64,000 nucleotides of DNA from assembly GCA_000814665.1 (NCBI GenBank), contig JWIH01000011.1:245344-309343 (forward strand), written 5' to 3'. The position numbers were made by a program, and so were the translations under genes. Below the pieces are notes generated by a model, which had not been told where the DNA came from, did not search any database, and worked only from the letters and a program-made list of their open reading frames with translations. Each line of letters starts with the position of its first letter. Within the stretch, counting starts at the first letter, position 1. This stretch comes from Pseudoalteromonas flavipulchra NCIMB 2033 = ATCC BAA-314. GTDB taxonomy: Bacteria; Pseudomonadota; Gammaproteobacteria; Enterobacterales; Alteromonadaceae. Below are positions 34,583 to 43,634 of this stretch, one piece after another.

Positions 34583-35365
34583 CTACAAAGATACCGAATC
34601 ATCTACAAAGGTGCGGTCAGTGTACTCATCATCACCCACATACTTGATTAAGACCTTGCCCGATGGCCCGAGCTTAATTGCAGGGTCTATCGAGAATTCT
34701 ACACTCCTTTGATTAAGCTCTGGATATACGGCAAACTTATTTAATACTCCGATCCGCACTGGTTTAACGTCATTTTTCCCCTGCCAATAAGCGGATAATT
34801 CGCCAAAGCTACTATATTTCCCAGTTCGATTAAGTAGTACCGTAATTGCCTGACGACCATTTTTTGCGTTGCTTACAATGACATCCTCAAGCTGTACTTG
34901 CGGGTTCGCATCACCAACTCGTAGCATCACCGGAATGCTATAACTCATCAGCACGTCAATATTGATACCTTCTTGCAGCTTGCCTTTATTATTCGGCAGC
35001 TCCCTAAAGAGCAAATGTGAGCGATACTCTCCTTGTTCCATATTCGCCTTTCTGCGCACAGCCAGCTTTATTACCTGACGCTCACCAGGCCCCAGTGTTA
35101 CTTGCCTAGGTGAAATACGGATGAAATGGCTTGCAGCCATAGGGTTCATTTTTTGCTCGGCAAAGTTGGCATAACCACCTTCTTTAAGTGCTAGCTTCTC
35201 TTGAAATTCAAGTCGATAAGATTTGGTCACATCACCATTATTAATGATTGTAACCCTCTCAATTCTCTGACGCTCTTCGAAAGCAACCCGTGTTGGGGTG
35301 ATCATCAGATTGGCGCTTACTTTACAGCAACAAAACAAAAGCAGCGTTAATATTAATTTATTCAT
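34583..35365 (-). CDS. Periplasmic fimbrial chaperone (PapD-like)
   Basis: 260 residues with a signal peptide (LILTLLLFCCCKVSA). Two Ig-like domains: the first has MITPTRVAFEERQRIERVTIINNGDVTKSYRLEF and IRISPRQVTLGPGERQVIKLAVRR with the basic residues of the chaperone cleft, and YRSHLLFREL leads to the hinge. It would fold and deliver pilin subunits in the periplasm. It stands between the usher (19-base gap) and the pilin genes, from which a MITE-like element now separates it. Confidence 0.82.
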   Translation of the reverse strand: MNKLILTLLLFCCCKVSANLMITPTRVAFEERQRIERVTIINNGDVTKSYRLEFQEKLALKEGGYANFAEQKMNPMAASHFIRISPRQVTLGPGERQVIKLAVRRKANMEQGEYRSHLLFRELPNNKGKLQEGINIDVLMSYSIPVMLRVGDANPQVQLEDVIVSNAKNGRQAITVLLNRTGKYSSFGELSAYWQGKNDVKPVRIGVLNKFAVYPELNQRSVEFSIDPAIKLGPSGKVLIKYVGDDEYTDRTFVDDSVSL

Positions 35366-35371
35366 AATTTA

Positions 35372-35635
35372 GGGCCTGTTTATCTTTCAAGTTTGTTTTT
35401 GCAGCAGTTTGATTGCCATTTATACAAGGCAGAGCCTGCGTAGCATAGTTATTCTATGTGAGTCAGGCGATAACACAGTAGAAATGCCAATCAAGCGCTG
35501 CCCTTTGGGTTCCCCTGAGTGCGCTTTGTTCATTGTTGCTCAACTTTTGCTTAGATTACTAGGCGGCAAGTCGAGCGCCGCGACCAAAACCCACTCAGGG
35601 GAACAAAAATCAAACAGCAAAGGTCAACAGACCCT
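35372..35635. mobile_element. MITE-like palindromic element inserted between pilin and chaperone genes
   Basis: About 264 bases bounded by imperfect terminal inverted repeats: TAGGGCCTGTTTATCTTT on the left and, on the complement of the right end, TAGGGTCTGTTGACCTTT (15 of 18 equal). A TA dinucleotide flanks both sides, as expected of a TA target duplication. Inside are two stem-loops: TTGATTGCCATTT paired with AAATGCCAATCAA (35409-35494) and CCCCTGAGTG with CACTCAGGGG (35512-35601). There is no transposase, so it would be a non-autonomous element. I believe similar repeats occur between genes in Pseudoalteromonas, but this was not searched. Confidence 0.72.
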
Positions 35636-36092
35636 AGTAAGACAAAGTTATTTCAACGTTCAAGGTTTGCACCCCATCCGATAGCGATTTACCGTTGCCA
35701 GCAAAACGCAATTGACCACCGACCTTAAACTCACCAGACCCAATACTATCGGTGTAAATAGCCTTCTCGTGATATAGCTCAGTCAATTGGAAGGCATCGG
35801 ATGCACCAAGATTCCAATAGCCAAACCAGTCATTGTAAACGGTAGATTGGACGCTAATTTGGCGATTATGAGGAAAATCGGTCAAGAGGATTTCTGCCGC
35901 ATGACCAAACTCTACGAATAGAATATTGCTTGAGGTTTGTGGCCTAACATTAGGTTCTATCGTCACTGTGCCTGCGCTATTTTGGTCAATAATCGCAATC
36001 GTGCCAAAGCTCAATTTCTTAACGACCGATATATTTTGAGCTTTGGCCAAGTGACTGGCAAAAAGCAATGCCAGTACCATGTAACGCCACAT
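35634..36092 (-). CDS. DUF4402-like pilin subunit B (minor pilin candidate)
   Basis: 152 residues with a signal peptide (MVLALLFASHLAKA). NISVVKKLSFGTIAI begins the mature chain, as in DUF4402 proteins, and the end FKVGGQLRFAGNGKSLSDGVQTLNVEITLSY is the C-terminal beta strand expected of a chaperone-bound subunit. It starts 3 bases after pilin A stops. Its stop codon TAG lies across the border of the MITE-like element. A tip or minor subunit is likely. Confidence 0.68.
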   Translation of the reverse strand: MWRYMVLALLFASHLAKAQNISVVKKLSFGTIAIIDQNSAGTVTIEPNVRPQTSSNILFVEFGHAAEILLTDFPHNRQISVQSTVYNDWFGYWNLGASDAFQLTELYHEKAIYTDSIGSGEFKVGGQLRFAGNGKSLSDGVQTLNVEITLSY

Positions 36093-36095
36093 GTT

Positions 36096-36677
36096 TTAGT
36101 AAGCGATTTCGATATCAACTTTACTGGTGTATACACCACCGCCATACGTATCTGTTCCAGAAAGTGCTTTCGTACTTAATGTCGCACCAACGGAAAGCGT
36201 TGCGGCACCATTTGCATCAACCCTAAACTTGTTGTTTGTCACTTCACTGTTAGGCTGCGCACCGCTTACTACATAAAACTCAAAATCCTTTAAATCAAAA
36301 GAGGCATTACCTACGCTATCAACCGTAGTTGCGGCCGGAACCGTAATCGTTAACTCAGTGTTTGGCGCAGCATCGGTGATATTGATAGAGCCAGCTCCAC
36401 CTGTACTAATAAGGTTTATTACTGCGTCACCAGTATTCTTAATTTCAGGATCGGTCAGTGTTGGATCCGCCTCAATCTTCATCGTGGCGACATCAGCTGC
36501 ATCACCCTGCACTCGAATGATACCGAAATCAAGCGGATCACCGGCTTCAGCTGAAAATAAGTTTTTAACTTCTACTTTTACTTCAAGCCGAGCAGTATCC
36601 TTAGCAATTGCTGAAGAAGTAAGTAAAGCAGCGGAAATAGAGCTTGCAATAAGCGCAGATTTAATCAGTGTTTTCAT
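36096..36677 (-). CDS. DUF4402-like major pilin candidate A
   Basis: 193 residues with a signal peptide (IKSALIASSISAALLTSSAIA). The mature chain has VEVKNLFSAEAGDPLDFGIIRVQG and ends with TYGGGVYTSKVDIEIAY, typical of DUF4402 proteins found with fimbrial chaperones. It is first in the row pilin A, pilin B, chaperone, usher, SPOR lipoprotein, FlgO-like x3, and stands about 65 bases behind a strong sigma-28-type promoter. No Cys in the mature protein. Confidence 0.72.
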   Translation of the reverse strand: MKTLIKSALIASSISAALLTSSAIAKDTARLEVKVEVKNLFSAEAGDPLDFGIIRVQGDAADVATMKIEADPTLTDPEIKNTGDAVINLISTGGAGSINITDAAPNTELTITVPAATTVDSVGNASFDLKDFEFYVVSGAQPNSEVTNNKFRVDANGAATLSVGATLSTKALSGTDTYGGGVYTSKVDIEIAY

Positions 36678-36741
36678 CTTTAAATTCCTTTAGAGGTCAT
36701 TTTTATCATCACCGCAATGCCGTTTTTTGGTGACTTATTGT

Positions 36742-36768
36742 TTATCGTTCCCAAGTGGGAAAACTTTA
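36742..36768 (-). promoter_or_regulatory. Sigma-28 (FliA) promoter of the DUF4402 chaperone-usher operon
   Basis: Minus strand: TAAAGTTT, 11 bases, AACGATAA. The -35 part matches the extended FliA consensus in all eight positions, the spacing is exact, and CGATAA of the -10 part is intact (6 of 8). The ATG of pilin A is about 65 bases downstream. No other flagellar promoter competes in this gap. Confidence 0.68.
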
Positions 36769-36775
36769 GTAAAAA

Positions 36776-37285
36776 TTAAAGCATTAATCTTCTACAATCA
36801 AAGCTTTGGATAGAAAATAGTCTACAGTAGATTTTTGCTTCTTGAGTTGATCTTAATCCAGAAACTGTTGCCCAATTTCGCATTTCAAACGCTTGAATTT
36901 GCAATTCTGCCTCAGAAAATATACTAGGAAACTTTCGCTTTACTGCCGCTAATAGCGCTTGATGCTGCTCAACTTGAGGCATGGAATTGATAGATAGGGG
37001 AAACAACTTGAGTTGAATTCCAGTCGTTTGATTCGCCTTTTGCTTACTCGCGGAATAACGCTTAACCTCTACGTCAATATTAGATGTTGCTTGGATATTA
37101 TCGACGCTAGCTTGAGACTCTAACAAAGTCAGCAAGTTTGTGAGATCCTGCTCTAACGAGCTCAATCGCTCAATACTTTTGAGCTGCTGCTCACTTAACA
37201 GCGAAGGCTCTTTAGATGAATGACTACAGCCACCTAAGGTGATTAAAGAGCCGAGGAGTAAGAATTTAAAAAACCGAATATCCAC
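36776..37285 (-). CDS. Lipoprotein with SPOR-like C-terminus
   Basis: 169 residues, lipoprotein signal FFKFLLLGSLITLGGC. A helical stretch (residues about 30-65) is followed by a module with TGIQLKLFPLSINSMPQ and, at the very end, WATVSGLRSTQEAKIYCRLFSIQSFDC. This matches the order of elements in SPOR domains and repeats the CX9C spacing seen in the usher and the other lipoprotein of this block. It lies just upstream of the pilin promoter and has no recognised flagellar promoter of its own. Homology is inferred by eye only. Confidence 0.55.
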   Translation of the reverse strand: MDIRFFKFLLLGSLITLGGCSHSSKEPSLLSEQQLKSIERLSSLEQDLTNLLTLLESQASVDNIQATSNIDVEVKRYSASKQKANQTTGIQLKLFPLSINSMPQVEQHQALLAAVKRKFPSIFSEAELQIQAFEMRNWATVSGLRSTQEAKIYCRLFSIQSFDCRRLML

Positions 37286-37330
37286 AATAAGTTATAACAA
37301 AAATCCATTTTCAGCTATGGTACATAAATC

Positions 37331-37358
37331 GCGGTAAATAACCAAATGCTTTTACCGC
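37331..37358 (-). other. Hairpin after galU
   Basis: GCGGTAAA and TTTACCGC form an 8-bp stem, loop 12, about 30 bases beyond the galU stop. There is no good U-run; a weak terminator at most. Confidence 0.35.
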
Positions 37359-37386
37359 AAATATCGGTACATTTAACTTTATGTAA

Positions 37387-38271
37387 TTACCTTTTAGCAA
37401 TTAAATCGATAAGAGAAGCAAGCTCAGTTGAATACTCGTCTCTTCTCATCGCATGCTCAACGATGGCTTTTAAATAGCCGATTTTACTTCCACAATCATG
37501 GCTTTTTCCACGTAACGAATATGCATCGACTTGCTCTTGCTCCATCAACATGGCAATCGCATCGGTCAATTGAATTTCACCACCAGCACCTAGCGGTGTT
37601 TTTGCCAAAAGTGGCCAAATAGATTTATTTAACACGTAACGACCAACAACGGCTAAGTTTGAAGGTGCACTTTGCAGTTCAGGCTTTTCGACAATAGACT
37701 GCATCGCGCCTGACTCTCCTTGCGCGAGTGCCGCTCCTCCCAAGTCCACAATACCAAACTGAGAAACGAGCTCAGGCGCTACCGCTTCTACCATCACTTG
37801 GCTATTACCTGACGCTTTAAAACGCGCGATCATATCAGCAAGATTATCTTTTGTTAGATCGCATGCAGCGTCATCGACTAATACGTCAGGCAGCATAACC
37901 ACAAAGGGCTCATCGCCAATCACAGGGGCAGCGCAATTGATGGCATGACCAAGGCCACGAGCCTCACCTTGACGCACATGGATCAGCGTAACGCCTTTGG
38001 GGCATATAGATTGTACTTCCTCTAACAATTGACGCTTCACCCGTTTTTCCAGTGCCGCTTCCAGCTCAAAGCTCTTATCGAAGTGGTTTTCAATTGAGTT
38101 TTTACTTGAATGGGTTACCAGTACAATTTCTTTGACGCCAGCCGCCGCAGCTTCATCTACTACATACTGGATCAAAGGCTTATCGACAATTGGCAGCATT
38201 TCTTTTGGAATGGCCTTCGTCGCGGGTAACATGCGAGTGCCAAGACCCGCCACTGGAATAACGGCTTTCAT
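37387..38271 (-). CDS. galU: UTP-glucose-1-phosphate uridylyltransferase GalU
   Basis: 294 residues from [25 protein letters not shown], with AGGAG 6 bases upstream; a 15-residue extension in frame is not conserved. The nucleotide-binding loop, [12 protein letters not shown] and [20 protein letters not shown] identify the enzyme. It makes UDP-glucose for envelope polysaccharides. The gene follows thyA by 8 bases, which is not the E. coli order. Confidence 0.95.
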   Translation of the reverse strand: MKAVIPVAGLGTRMLPATKAIPKEMLPIVDKPLIQYVVDEAAAAGVKEIVLVTHSSKNSIENHFDKSFELEAALEKRVKRQLLEEVQSICPKGVTLIHVRQGEARGLGHAINCAAPVIGDEPFVVMLPDVLVDDAACDLTKDNLADMIARFKASGNSQVMVEAVAPELVSQFGIVDLGGAALAQGESGAMQSIVEKPELQSAPSNLAVVGRYVLNKSIWPLLAKTPLGAGGEIQLTDAIAMLMEQEQVDAYSLRGKSHDCGSKIGYLKAIVEHAMRRDEYSTELASLIDLIAKR

Positions 38272-38279
38272 AACTGCTC

Positions 38280-39113
38280 CTAAATCGCGACCGGTGCCTT
38301 TATATGCGGATGACATTCGTAGTTCACCAACTCAAAGTCTTCAAACTTAAAACCAAATATGTCTTTTACTTGAGGGTTGATCTGCATTTGTGGCTTCGCA
38401 AACGGCGCTCGGCTTAGCTGCGTTTCAACTTGTTCCATGTGGTTTAGATATAAATGGGCATCGCCGAAAGTATGTACAAAATCACCCACTTCTAAGTCAC
38501 AAACTTGTGCAATCATCATCGTTAACAGCGCATAGCTTGCGATATTAAAGGGCACACCTAAGAAAATATCCGCACTGCGCTGATAAAGCTGGCAAGAAAG
38601 CTTGCCATCTAGTACATAAAATTGGAATAACGTGTGGCAAGGTGGCAACGCCTGTTTGCCCATCGCTGCATTTTCTTTCGGTGAATAGTTAGTATCAGGT
38701 AAAAGCGCAGGGTTCCAAGCACTCACAATCAGGCGACGAGAGTCTGGGTTGGTTTTGATTTGCTCTACAACATCTTTGATTTGATCTATCACTTCACCAT
38801 TTGGCCCCGTCCAAGAGCGCCACTGGCTGCCATAAACTGGCCCTAAGTCCCCTTCATCCGTTGCCCAGCCATCCCAAATGCTAACGCCATTTTCCTTTAG
38901 GTATTTGATGTTAGTATCGCCTTGCAAGAACCAAAGTAGCTCGTGGATAATCGAGCGTAGATGACACTTTTTCGTCGTTACAAGTGGGAAGCCTTCTTGC
39001 AAGTTGAAGCGCATCTGGTATCCAAAAACACTCACTGTGCCAGTGCCCGTACGGTCTTCTTTTTTTGTGCCATTATCACGCACGTGGCGCATCAGTTCTA
39101 AATATTGCTTCAT
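38280..39113 (-). CDS. thyA: Thymidylate synthase ThyA
   Basis: 277 residues. [26 protein letters not shown] begins the protein; the catalytic Cys is in [13 protein letters not shown] and the dUMP-binding [19 protein letters not shown] follows. It methylates dUMP using methylene-tetrahydrofolate. About 13 residues longer than the E. coli enzyme, from a small insertion in the middle. It follows lgt by 13 bases, as in enterics. Confidence 0.97.
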   Translation of the reverse strand: MKQYLELMRHVRDNGTKKEDRTGTGTVSVFGYQMRFNLQEGFPLVTTKKCHLRSIIHELLWFLQGDTNIKYLKENGVSIWDGWATDEGDLGPVYGSQWRSWTGPNGEVIDQIKDVVEQIKTNPDSRRLIVSAWNPALLPDTNYSPKENAAMGKQALPPCHTLFQFYVLDGKLSCQLYQRSADIFLGVPFNIASYALLTMMIAQVCDLEVGDFVHTFGDAHLYLNHMEQVETQLSRAPFAKPQMQINPQVKDIFGFKFEDFELVNYECHPHIKAPVAI

Positions 39114-39126
39114 TGTTCGCTACTCT

Positions 39127-39939
39127 TTAACTTTTAACTTGCCCGGTAGATGGGTTGCTACCTTCTCGCTTATATGCCCACACCATAAGGATAGCGCCTG
39201 CAATCACCATAGGGAGAGATAAGATCTGACCTTGAGAAATAAAGCCACCATATAAGCCAATATGTGCATCTGGTTCACGGAAATACTCGATTGAGAAGCG
39301 GAAGACACCGTAACCGGCTAAAAATAGACCTGCTACACTGCCCGCTGGGCGTGGTTTCTTCCTAAACCATACCAGCATCACAAACAATACCAGCCCTTCA
39401 AAAAACGCTTCATAAAGTTGTGATGGATGGCGCGGCTGTGGTCCGCCCGTTGGGAAAATAAATGCCCAAGGAATATCCGTTACGCGACCCCATAATTCGC
39501 CATTAATGAAGTTACCGATACGACCAGCAAAAAGCCCAACAGGCACCATAGGAACGACAAAGTCGCCTACTGATAAAATCGAACGTTTGTTTTTAAGCGC
39601 ATACACGATAATCGCCGTGATAACGCCCAACGCGCCGCCATGGAAAGACATACCGCCTTGGTCCACCCTAAACAAATAAAGCGGGTTTTCAATAAAATGA
39701 GAGAATTGATAAAACAACACGTAACCAATTCGCCCGCCCAAGATCACGCCGAGCATACAGTAAAAAACTAGGTCGCCAACTTGGTCTTTATTCCAACCAG
39801 AGTTTGGCTTTTTTGCTTCTTTCCCTGCCCACCACATGGCGAACATAAAGCCGATTAAATACATTAATCCATACCAACGAACACTTAACGGTCCGATGGA
39901 AAAAATCACAGGGTCTATCTGTGGAAACTGCAAAGCCAT
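39127..39939 (-). CDS. lgt: Prolipoprotein diacylglyceryl transferase Lgt
   Basis: 270 residues and seven membrane helices. Signature [25 protein letters not shown], and [13 protein letters not shown]. It transfers diacylglycerol to the lipobox Cys of preprolipoproteins, as needed for the FlgH, FlgP and FlgO-like lipoproteins in this window. Its order with ptsP and thyA is conserved. Confidence 0.97.
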   Translation of the reverse strand: MALQFPQIDPVIFSIGPLSVRWYGLMYLIGFMFAMWWAGKEAKKPNSGWNKDQVGDLVFYCMLGVILGGRIGYVLFYQFSHFIENPLYLFRVDQGGMSFHGGALGVITAIIVYALKNKRSILSVGDFVVPMVPVGLFAGRIGNFINGELWGRVTDIPWAFIFPTGGPQPRHPSQLYEAFFEGLVLFVMLVWFRKKPRPAGSVAGLFLAGYGVFRFSIEYFREPDAHIGLYGGFISQGQILSLPMVIAGAILMVWAYKREGSNPSTGQVKS

Positions 39940-39948
39940 AGCCTTTCC

Positions 39949-40764
39949 TTAATTCATTAACATATTGCCAGCGATAACAATGAGTAACGCCGCAAACACT
40001 TTCTTAATCGTTGTGACTGGTAAGTGGTGCGTAGCTTTAGCACCAATAGGCGCCATAAACCATGAAGTTGCCACTATACCAAACAAAGCCGGTAAATAGA
40101 CAAAACCTAAAAATCCATGTTCAATATCCACATGTTGGCTGCCAGAGGCGATATAGCCAAAGGAGCCAAAGATAGCGATAACAATACCACTGGCAGACGC
40201 ACATCCTATCGCTTTTTTCATATCAACAGAGAAAAATGTCAGTAGTGGGACGATTAATGCTCCCCCGCCGATACCAATCATTGCAGACAGCGCCCCCGTT
40301 ACCGAGGTTAGCATCGCAAGTATCGGTCCTTGCGGTATAACTCTGGTTGATTGTGGCGGTCTTCTGGAACTCCACGCCATTTTCAATGCAATGCCCACAA
40401 CACTAACCACAAAAATAATTCTGACCAGTTTTTCAGGCAACATCACTGCGGCAAAACCACTACCCAACGCGCCGACTGCCACACCTAACATCACCCATGG
40501 AGCAATGTGCCATGGAACATTGTCATTTTTATGATGCGCTTTGGCTGAAGATGTCGAAGTGAAAATAATGGAGGCGAGAGACGTCGCGATTGCAACTAAC
40601 ACCACTTGATCTGTGGGTATAACATTAAATTTGGTCAAGATGACAGATAAAATAGGGACTATCAGCAGCCCGCCGCCGATACCAAGCAGACCTGCCAAAA
40701 AGCCAACTGCACAGCCGAGCAAAGCGCAAAGTACAACGATGAGTATAATATTTTCCATCAACAA
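39949..40764 (-). CDS. TauE/SafE family membrane transporter
   Basis: 271 residues, about eight membrane helices in two repeats each with a Gly-rich turn: GLLGIGGGLLIVPIL near the start and AMIGIGGGALIVPLL in the second half. The family exports sulfite, sulfoacetate or related anions; substrate unknown here. It is inserted between ptsP and lgt in the same direction. The first Met could be the second or third codon. Confidence 0.85.
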   Translation of the reverse strand: MLMENIILIVVLCALLGCAVGFLAGLLGIGGGLLIVPILSVILTKFNVIPTDQVVLVAIATSLASIIFTSTSSAKAHHKNDNVPWHIAPWVMLGVAVGALGSGFAAVMLPEKLVRIIFVVSVVGIALKMAWSSRRPPQSTRVIPQGPILAMLTSVTGALSAMIGIGGGALIVPLLTFFSVDMKKAIGCASASGIVIAIFGSFGYIASGSQHVDIEHGFLGFVYLPALFGIVATSWFMAPIGAKATHHLPVTTIKKVFAALLIVIAGNMLMN

Positions 40765-40805
40765 GCTCTTATTCTTATAGCGCCGTAATGGTAGCGTAAA
40801 TAGCC

Positions 40806-43094
40806 TTAAGAAGCACCCTTTGCTTGGTGGCTGGTATAGAGTAATTCTGCAAAATGATGCTCTATCATGAATTCTTTAATAATTCGGCGCACTTGCTTAG
40901 ATGACGGCTGTGCTAAACAATTTTCAAGTAAAGCTTCCATATTCGTTACTCTCAGTCTACGTAACACCCATTTTACTTTGTTCAGTGATGAGATATTCAT
41001 GCTCAAACGGCGATACCCCATTGCAATAAGCAAGATTGCTCCCTCAGGCTCACCGCCTAGCTCTCCACACAGGCTAAAAGGCAGCTCGTGTAATTCACAC
41101 TGCTGTGCAATCTGGTTTAACACTCGTAATACACTGGGATGATAAGGGTCAAAAAGATCCGCCACTTGTGCGTTGGTTCTATCAACTGCTAATAAATACT
41201 GCGTCAAATCGTTACTACCCACAGAGCAAAAATCGATTTTTTTCGACCACTCAGGTAACAAGTACACGCTAGACGGTACTTCAAGCATTACGCCGATTTC
41301 TGGCCGGTCGATGGTATAAAAAGGATCAGCCCATTCGTCTTGCAGCTCAAAACAAGCCTGCTCAATGAGTGCCATCGCTTCATCAATTTCCTCACTATGA
41401 CCCACCATAGGCAACATAATCTGTAAGTTGCCAAGACCCGCGTTTGCTTTGATCATCGCTTTGATTTGATCCAAGAAAAGCTCGGGATGATCCAACGATA
41501 CACGAATGCCCCGCCACCCTAAAAATGGGTTTTCTTCTTTGATATCAAAGTAATCTAGAATTTTGTCACCACCGATATCTAAAGTCCGCATCACTACGGG
41601 CTCAGGGTGATAACGTGATAGCACCTCGCGATACCAGACTTCTTGCTCCGATTGTGTTGGGAATTGGCCTTTTTGCATAAACCAAGACTCAGTACGATAA
41701 AGACCAACGCCATCGCAATAACTGGCGCTTAATGTCTCGGTCGAAAGATCGAGCCCAGCATTTAAGAGTAAATTTATACGCTCACCATCGAGTGTAATAG
41801 GCGGCAAATCATGTTCCGCTTCAAACTTATCATGCAGAATGTTGTCTTTACGTTTGATTTCAACGTACTCATTGACCAACATTTGCGAAGGCGAAATATA
41901 AAGCCGCCCAGAATACGCATCCATGATCATGGACTTACCATCAAACTGTAATAATGGAATGTCTTCTATGCCCCAAATAGCGGGGACGCCCATCGCGCGA
42001 GTCAGAATGGAAGCATGAGAGTTGGCCGAGCCATGCACACTGACTACCCCTTTGAGCTTTTCTTTTGGTACTTGCGCTAACATAGTCGGGGTCAAGGTAT
42101 GGGCGATTAGAATCGTATTATCTGGATAGTGTTTAACAGCTTGCTCAGTCGAGACTAAATGTTGGAGCACGCGCAGGCCAATATCATTAACATCAATCGC
42201 ACGCTCTTTGATATAAGGGTCACTCATCATATCAAACTGAGCCACAAGCTTTTCGATAACAAGCTTTAGCGCGGTTTTTGCGTTCCAGCCTTGTTGTATC
42301 TCAGTCTCAACTTGTTTACCTAAACTCTTGGCATCCAAAAGCTGTTGGTAAACCTCAAACACAGCTACCGCTTCTTTTGGAATATCATCACTCAGAGTTT
42401 TGGCTAAAATATGAAACTCTTGCCGAGTCGCGGCCACCGCTTGATGAAACAGCTGAATTTGCTGCTGAATATTGTCACTATGCTGCGGTTCAATACTCGC
42501 AAAATCAATATGGGGTAACACCACATAACCATCACCTAAGGCAATACCTGGTGCACTCGATACCCCTTTTAACACTGAAGTTCTGTGACTGCTTGCATCT
42601 TGTTGAAGTAAAGTTTGAATTTCGGTGTTGGCAAGCTGTGAAGCCAATTGCGCTGAAAGCGTAATAAGAAAGGACTCTTCATCATGGCTAAATACACGAG
42701 CAATCTTTTGCTGCACCACAATAACCCCAAGTACTTTACGCTGATGTACAACGGGCACTGATAAGAAAGCATTGTAGCCTTCTTCATTGACCTCAGGTGA
42801 CAATTTGAATCTTGGGTGTGATTGGGCATGGGCAACGTTAATTGGCTCTTCACGCTGGGCAACAAGACCGACTAGGCCTTCGGTAAATCCCATTCGGAAT
42901 TTTCCGATTGCTTCAGGGTTTAAGCCATCCGTTGCCATCAGGATAAAGTTATCTTGACTGTAATCGGCAAAATAAACTGAGCAGCATTCAGTGTGCATGG
43001 CATCTTTGACCATAGTAACAAAGCAATTTAACGCGCTTTGTAGGTCACTTTGCTGTGCCACTGACTCAGCAATCGATCTTAACGTTGCTAACAC
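40806..43094 (-). CDS. ptsP: Phosphoenolpyruvate-protein phosphotransferase PtsP (Enzyme I-Ntr)
   Basis: 762 residues. An N-terminal GAF domain (about 15-155, with FRMGFTEGLVGLVAQREEPINV) is followed by the Enzyme I parts: the phospho-His in GSANSHASILTRAMGVPAIWG and the PEP-binding DIGGDKILDYFDIKEENPFLGWRGIR. It starts the nitrogen-related phosphorelay to PtsO and PtsN. It follows rppH by 15 bases, as in E. coli. Confidence 0.96.
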   Translation of the reverse strand: MLATLRSIAESVAQQSDLQSALNCFVTMVKDAMHTECCSVYFADYSQDNFILMATDGLNPEAIGKFRMGFTEGLVGLVAQREEPINVAHAQSHPRFKLSPEVNEEGYNAFLSVPVVHQRKVLGVIVVQQKIARVFSHDEESFLITLSAQLASQLANTEIQTLLQQDASSHRTSVLKGVSSAPGIALGDGYVVLPHIDFASIEPQHSDNIQQQIQLFHQAVAATRQEFHILAKTLSDDIPKEAVAVFEVYQQLLDAKSLGKQVETEIQQGWNAKTALKLVIEKLVAQFDMMSDPYIKERAIDVNDIGLRVLQHLVSTEQAVKHYPDNTILIAHTLTPTMLAQVPKEKLKGVVSVHGSANSHASILTRAMGVPAIWGIEDIPLLQFDGKSMIMDAYSGRLYISPSQMLVNEYVEIKRKDNILHDKFEAEHDLPPITLDGERINLLLNAGLDLSTETLSASYCDGVGLYRTESWFMQKGQFPTQSEQEVWYREVLSRYHPEPVVMRTLDIGGDKILDYFDIKEENPFLGWRGIRVSLDHPELFLDQIKAMIKANAGLGNLQIMLPMVGHSEEIDEAMALIEQACFELQDEWADPFYTIDRPEIGVMLEVPSSVYLLPEWSKKIDFCSVGSNDLTQYLLAVDRTNAQVADLFDPYHPSVLRVLNQIAQQCELHELPFSLCGELGGEPEGAILLIAMGYRRLSMNISSLNKVKWVLRRLRVTNMEALLENCLAQPSSKQVRRIIKEFMIEHHFAELLYTSHQAKGAS

Positions 43095-43109
43095 CTGCTG
43101 CTCCTATTT

Positions 43110-43634
43110 TTATCGTTTTGTGCGCCAGAAATCCTTCTGCCCTTGCTGTTCACGTTTACCAAATGGCATCGCAAACGGAGCGAATTCCTTCATCACTCGA
43201 CGATAGACATCACGCTTAAACGATACAACTTGACGTACTGGATACCAATAGCTAACCCAGCGCCAATCATCGAACTCAGGGTGATGCGTACGTAATAAGT
43301 CTACGTCTTCATCTTTACACCTAAGTTTCAATAAAAACCATTTCTGCTTTTGCCCGATACAAACTGGGCTTGAATCTCGTCTAATTAACCTTTTTGGTAG
43401 TTTGTAACGTAACCAATGTTTAGAACTTGCTACTATTTCAACATCTTCTGGCCTAAGTCCAACTTCTTCATGAAGTTCACGATACATCGTTTGCTCAGGT
43501 GTTTCCCCTTGATCTATTCCGCCTTGAGGAAATTGCCAAGAGTGTTGTCCGTAACGACGGGCCCAAAAAACCTGCCCCTGATTATTACAAATCACTATTC
43601 CGACATTGGCACGAAACCCTTCGGCATCAATCAC
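43110..43634 (-). CDS. rppH: RNA pyrophosphohydrolase RppH
   Basis: 174 residues. The Nudix box [23 protein letters not shown] lies at residues about 38-60, preceded by [15 protein letters not shown]. It removes pyrophosphate from 5'-triphosphate RNA and so starts RNase E-dependent decay. First gene of rppH-ptsP; the 440-base gap upstream carries the DnaA-box cluster. Confidence 0.96.
   Translation of the reverse strand: MIDAEGFRANVGIVICNNQGQVFWARRYGQHSWQFPQGGIDQGETPEQTMYRELHEEVGLRPEDVEIVASSKHWLRYKLPKRLIRRDSSPVCIGQKQKWFLLKLRCKDEDVDLLRTHHPEFDDWRWVSYWYPVRQVVSFKRDVYRRVMKEFAPFAMPFGKREQQGQKDFWRTKR

Noticed and set aside
35409-35684. 91-codon + strand frame over the MITE-like element
   Set aside because: It spans the element's inverted repeats and runs into the end of pilin B in antisense; better explained as part of a non-coding repeat.
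38272-38316. Longer GalU N-terminus (15 extra residues)
   Set aside because: The inner ATG has AGGAG at good distance and begins with the conserved MKAVIPVAG; the extension overlaps the end of thyA.
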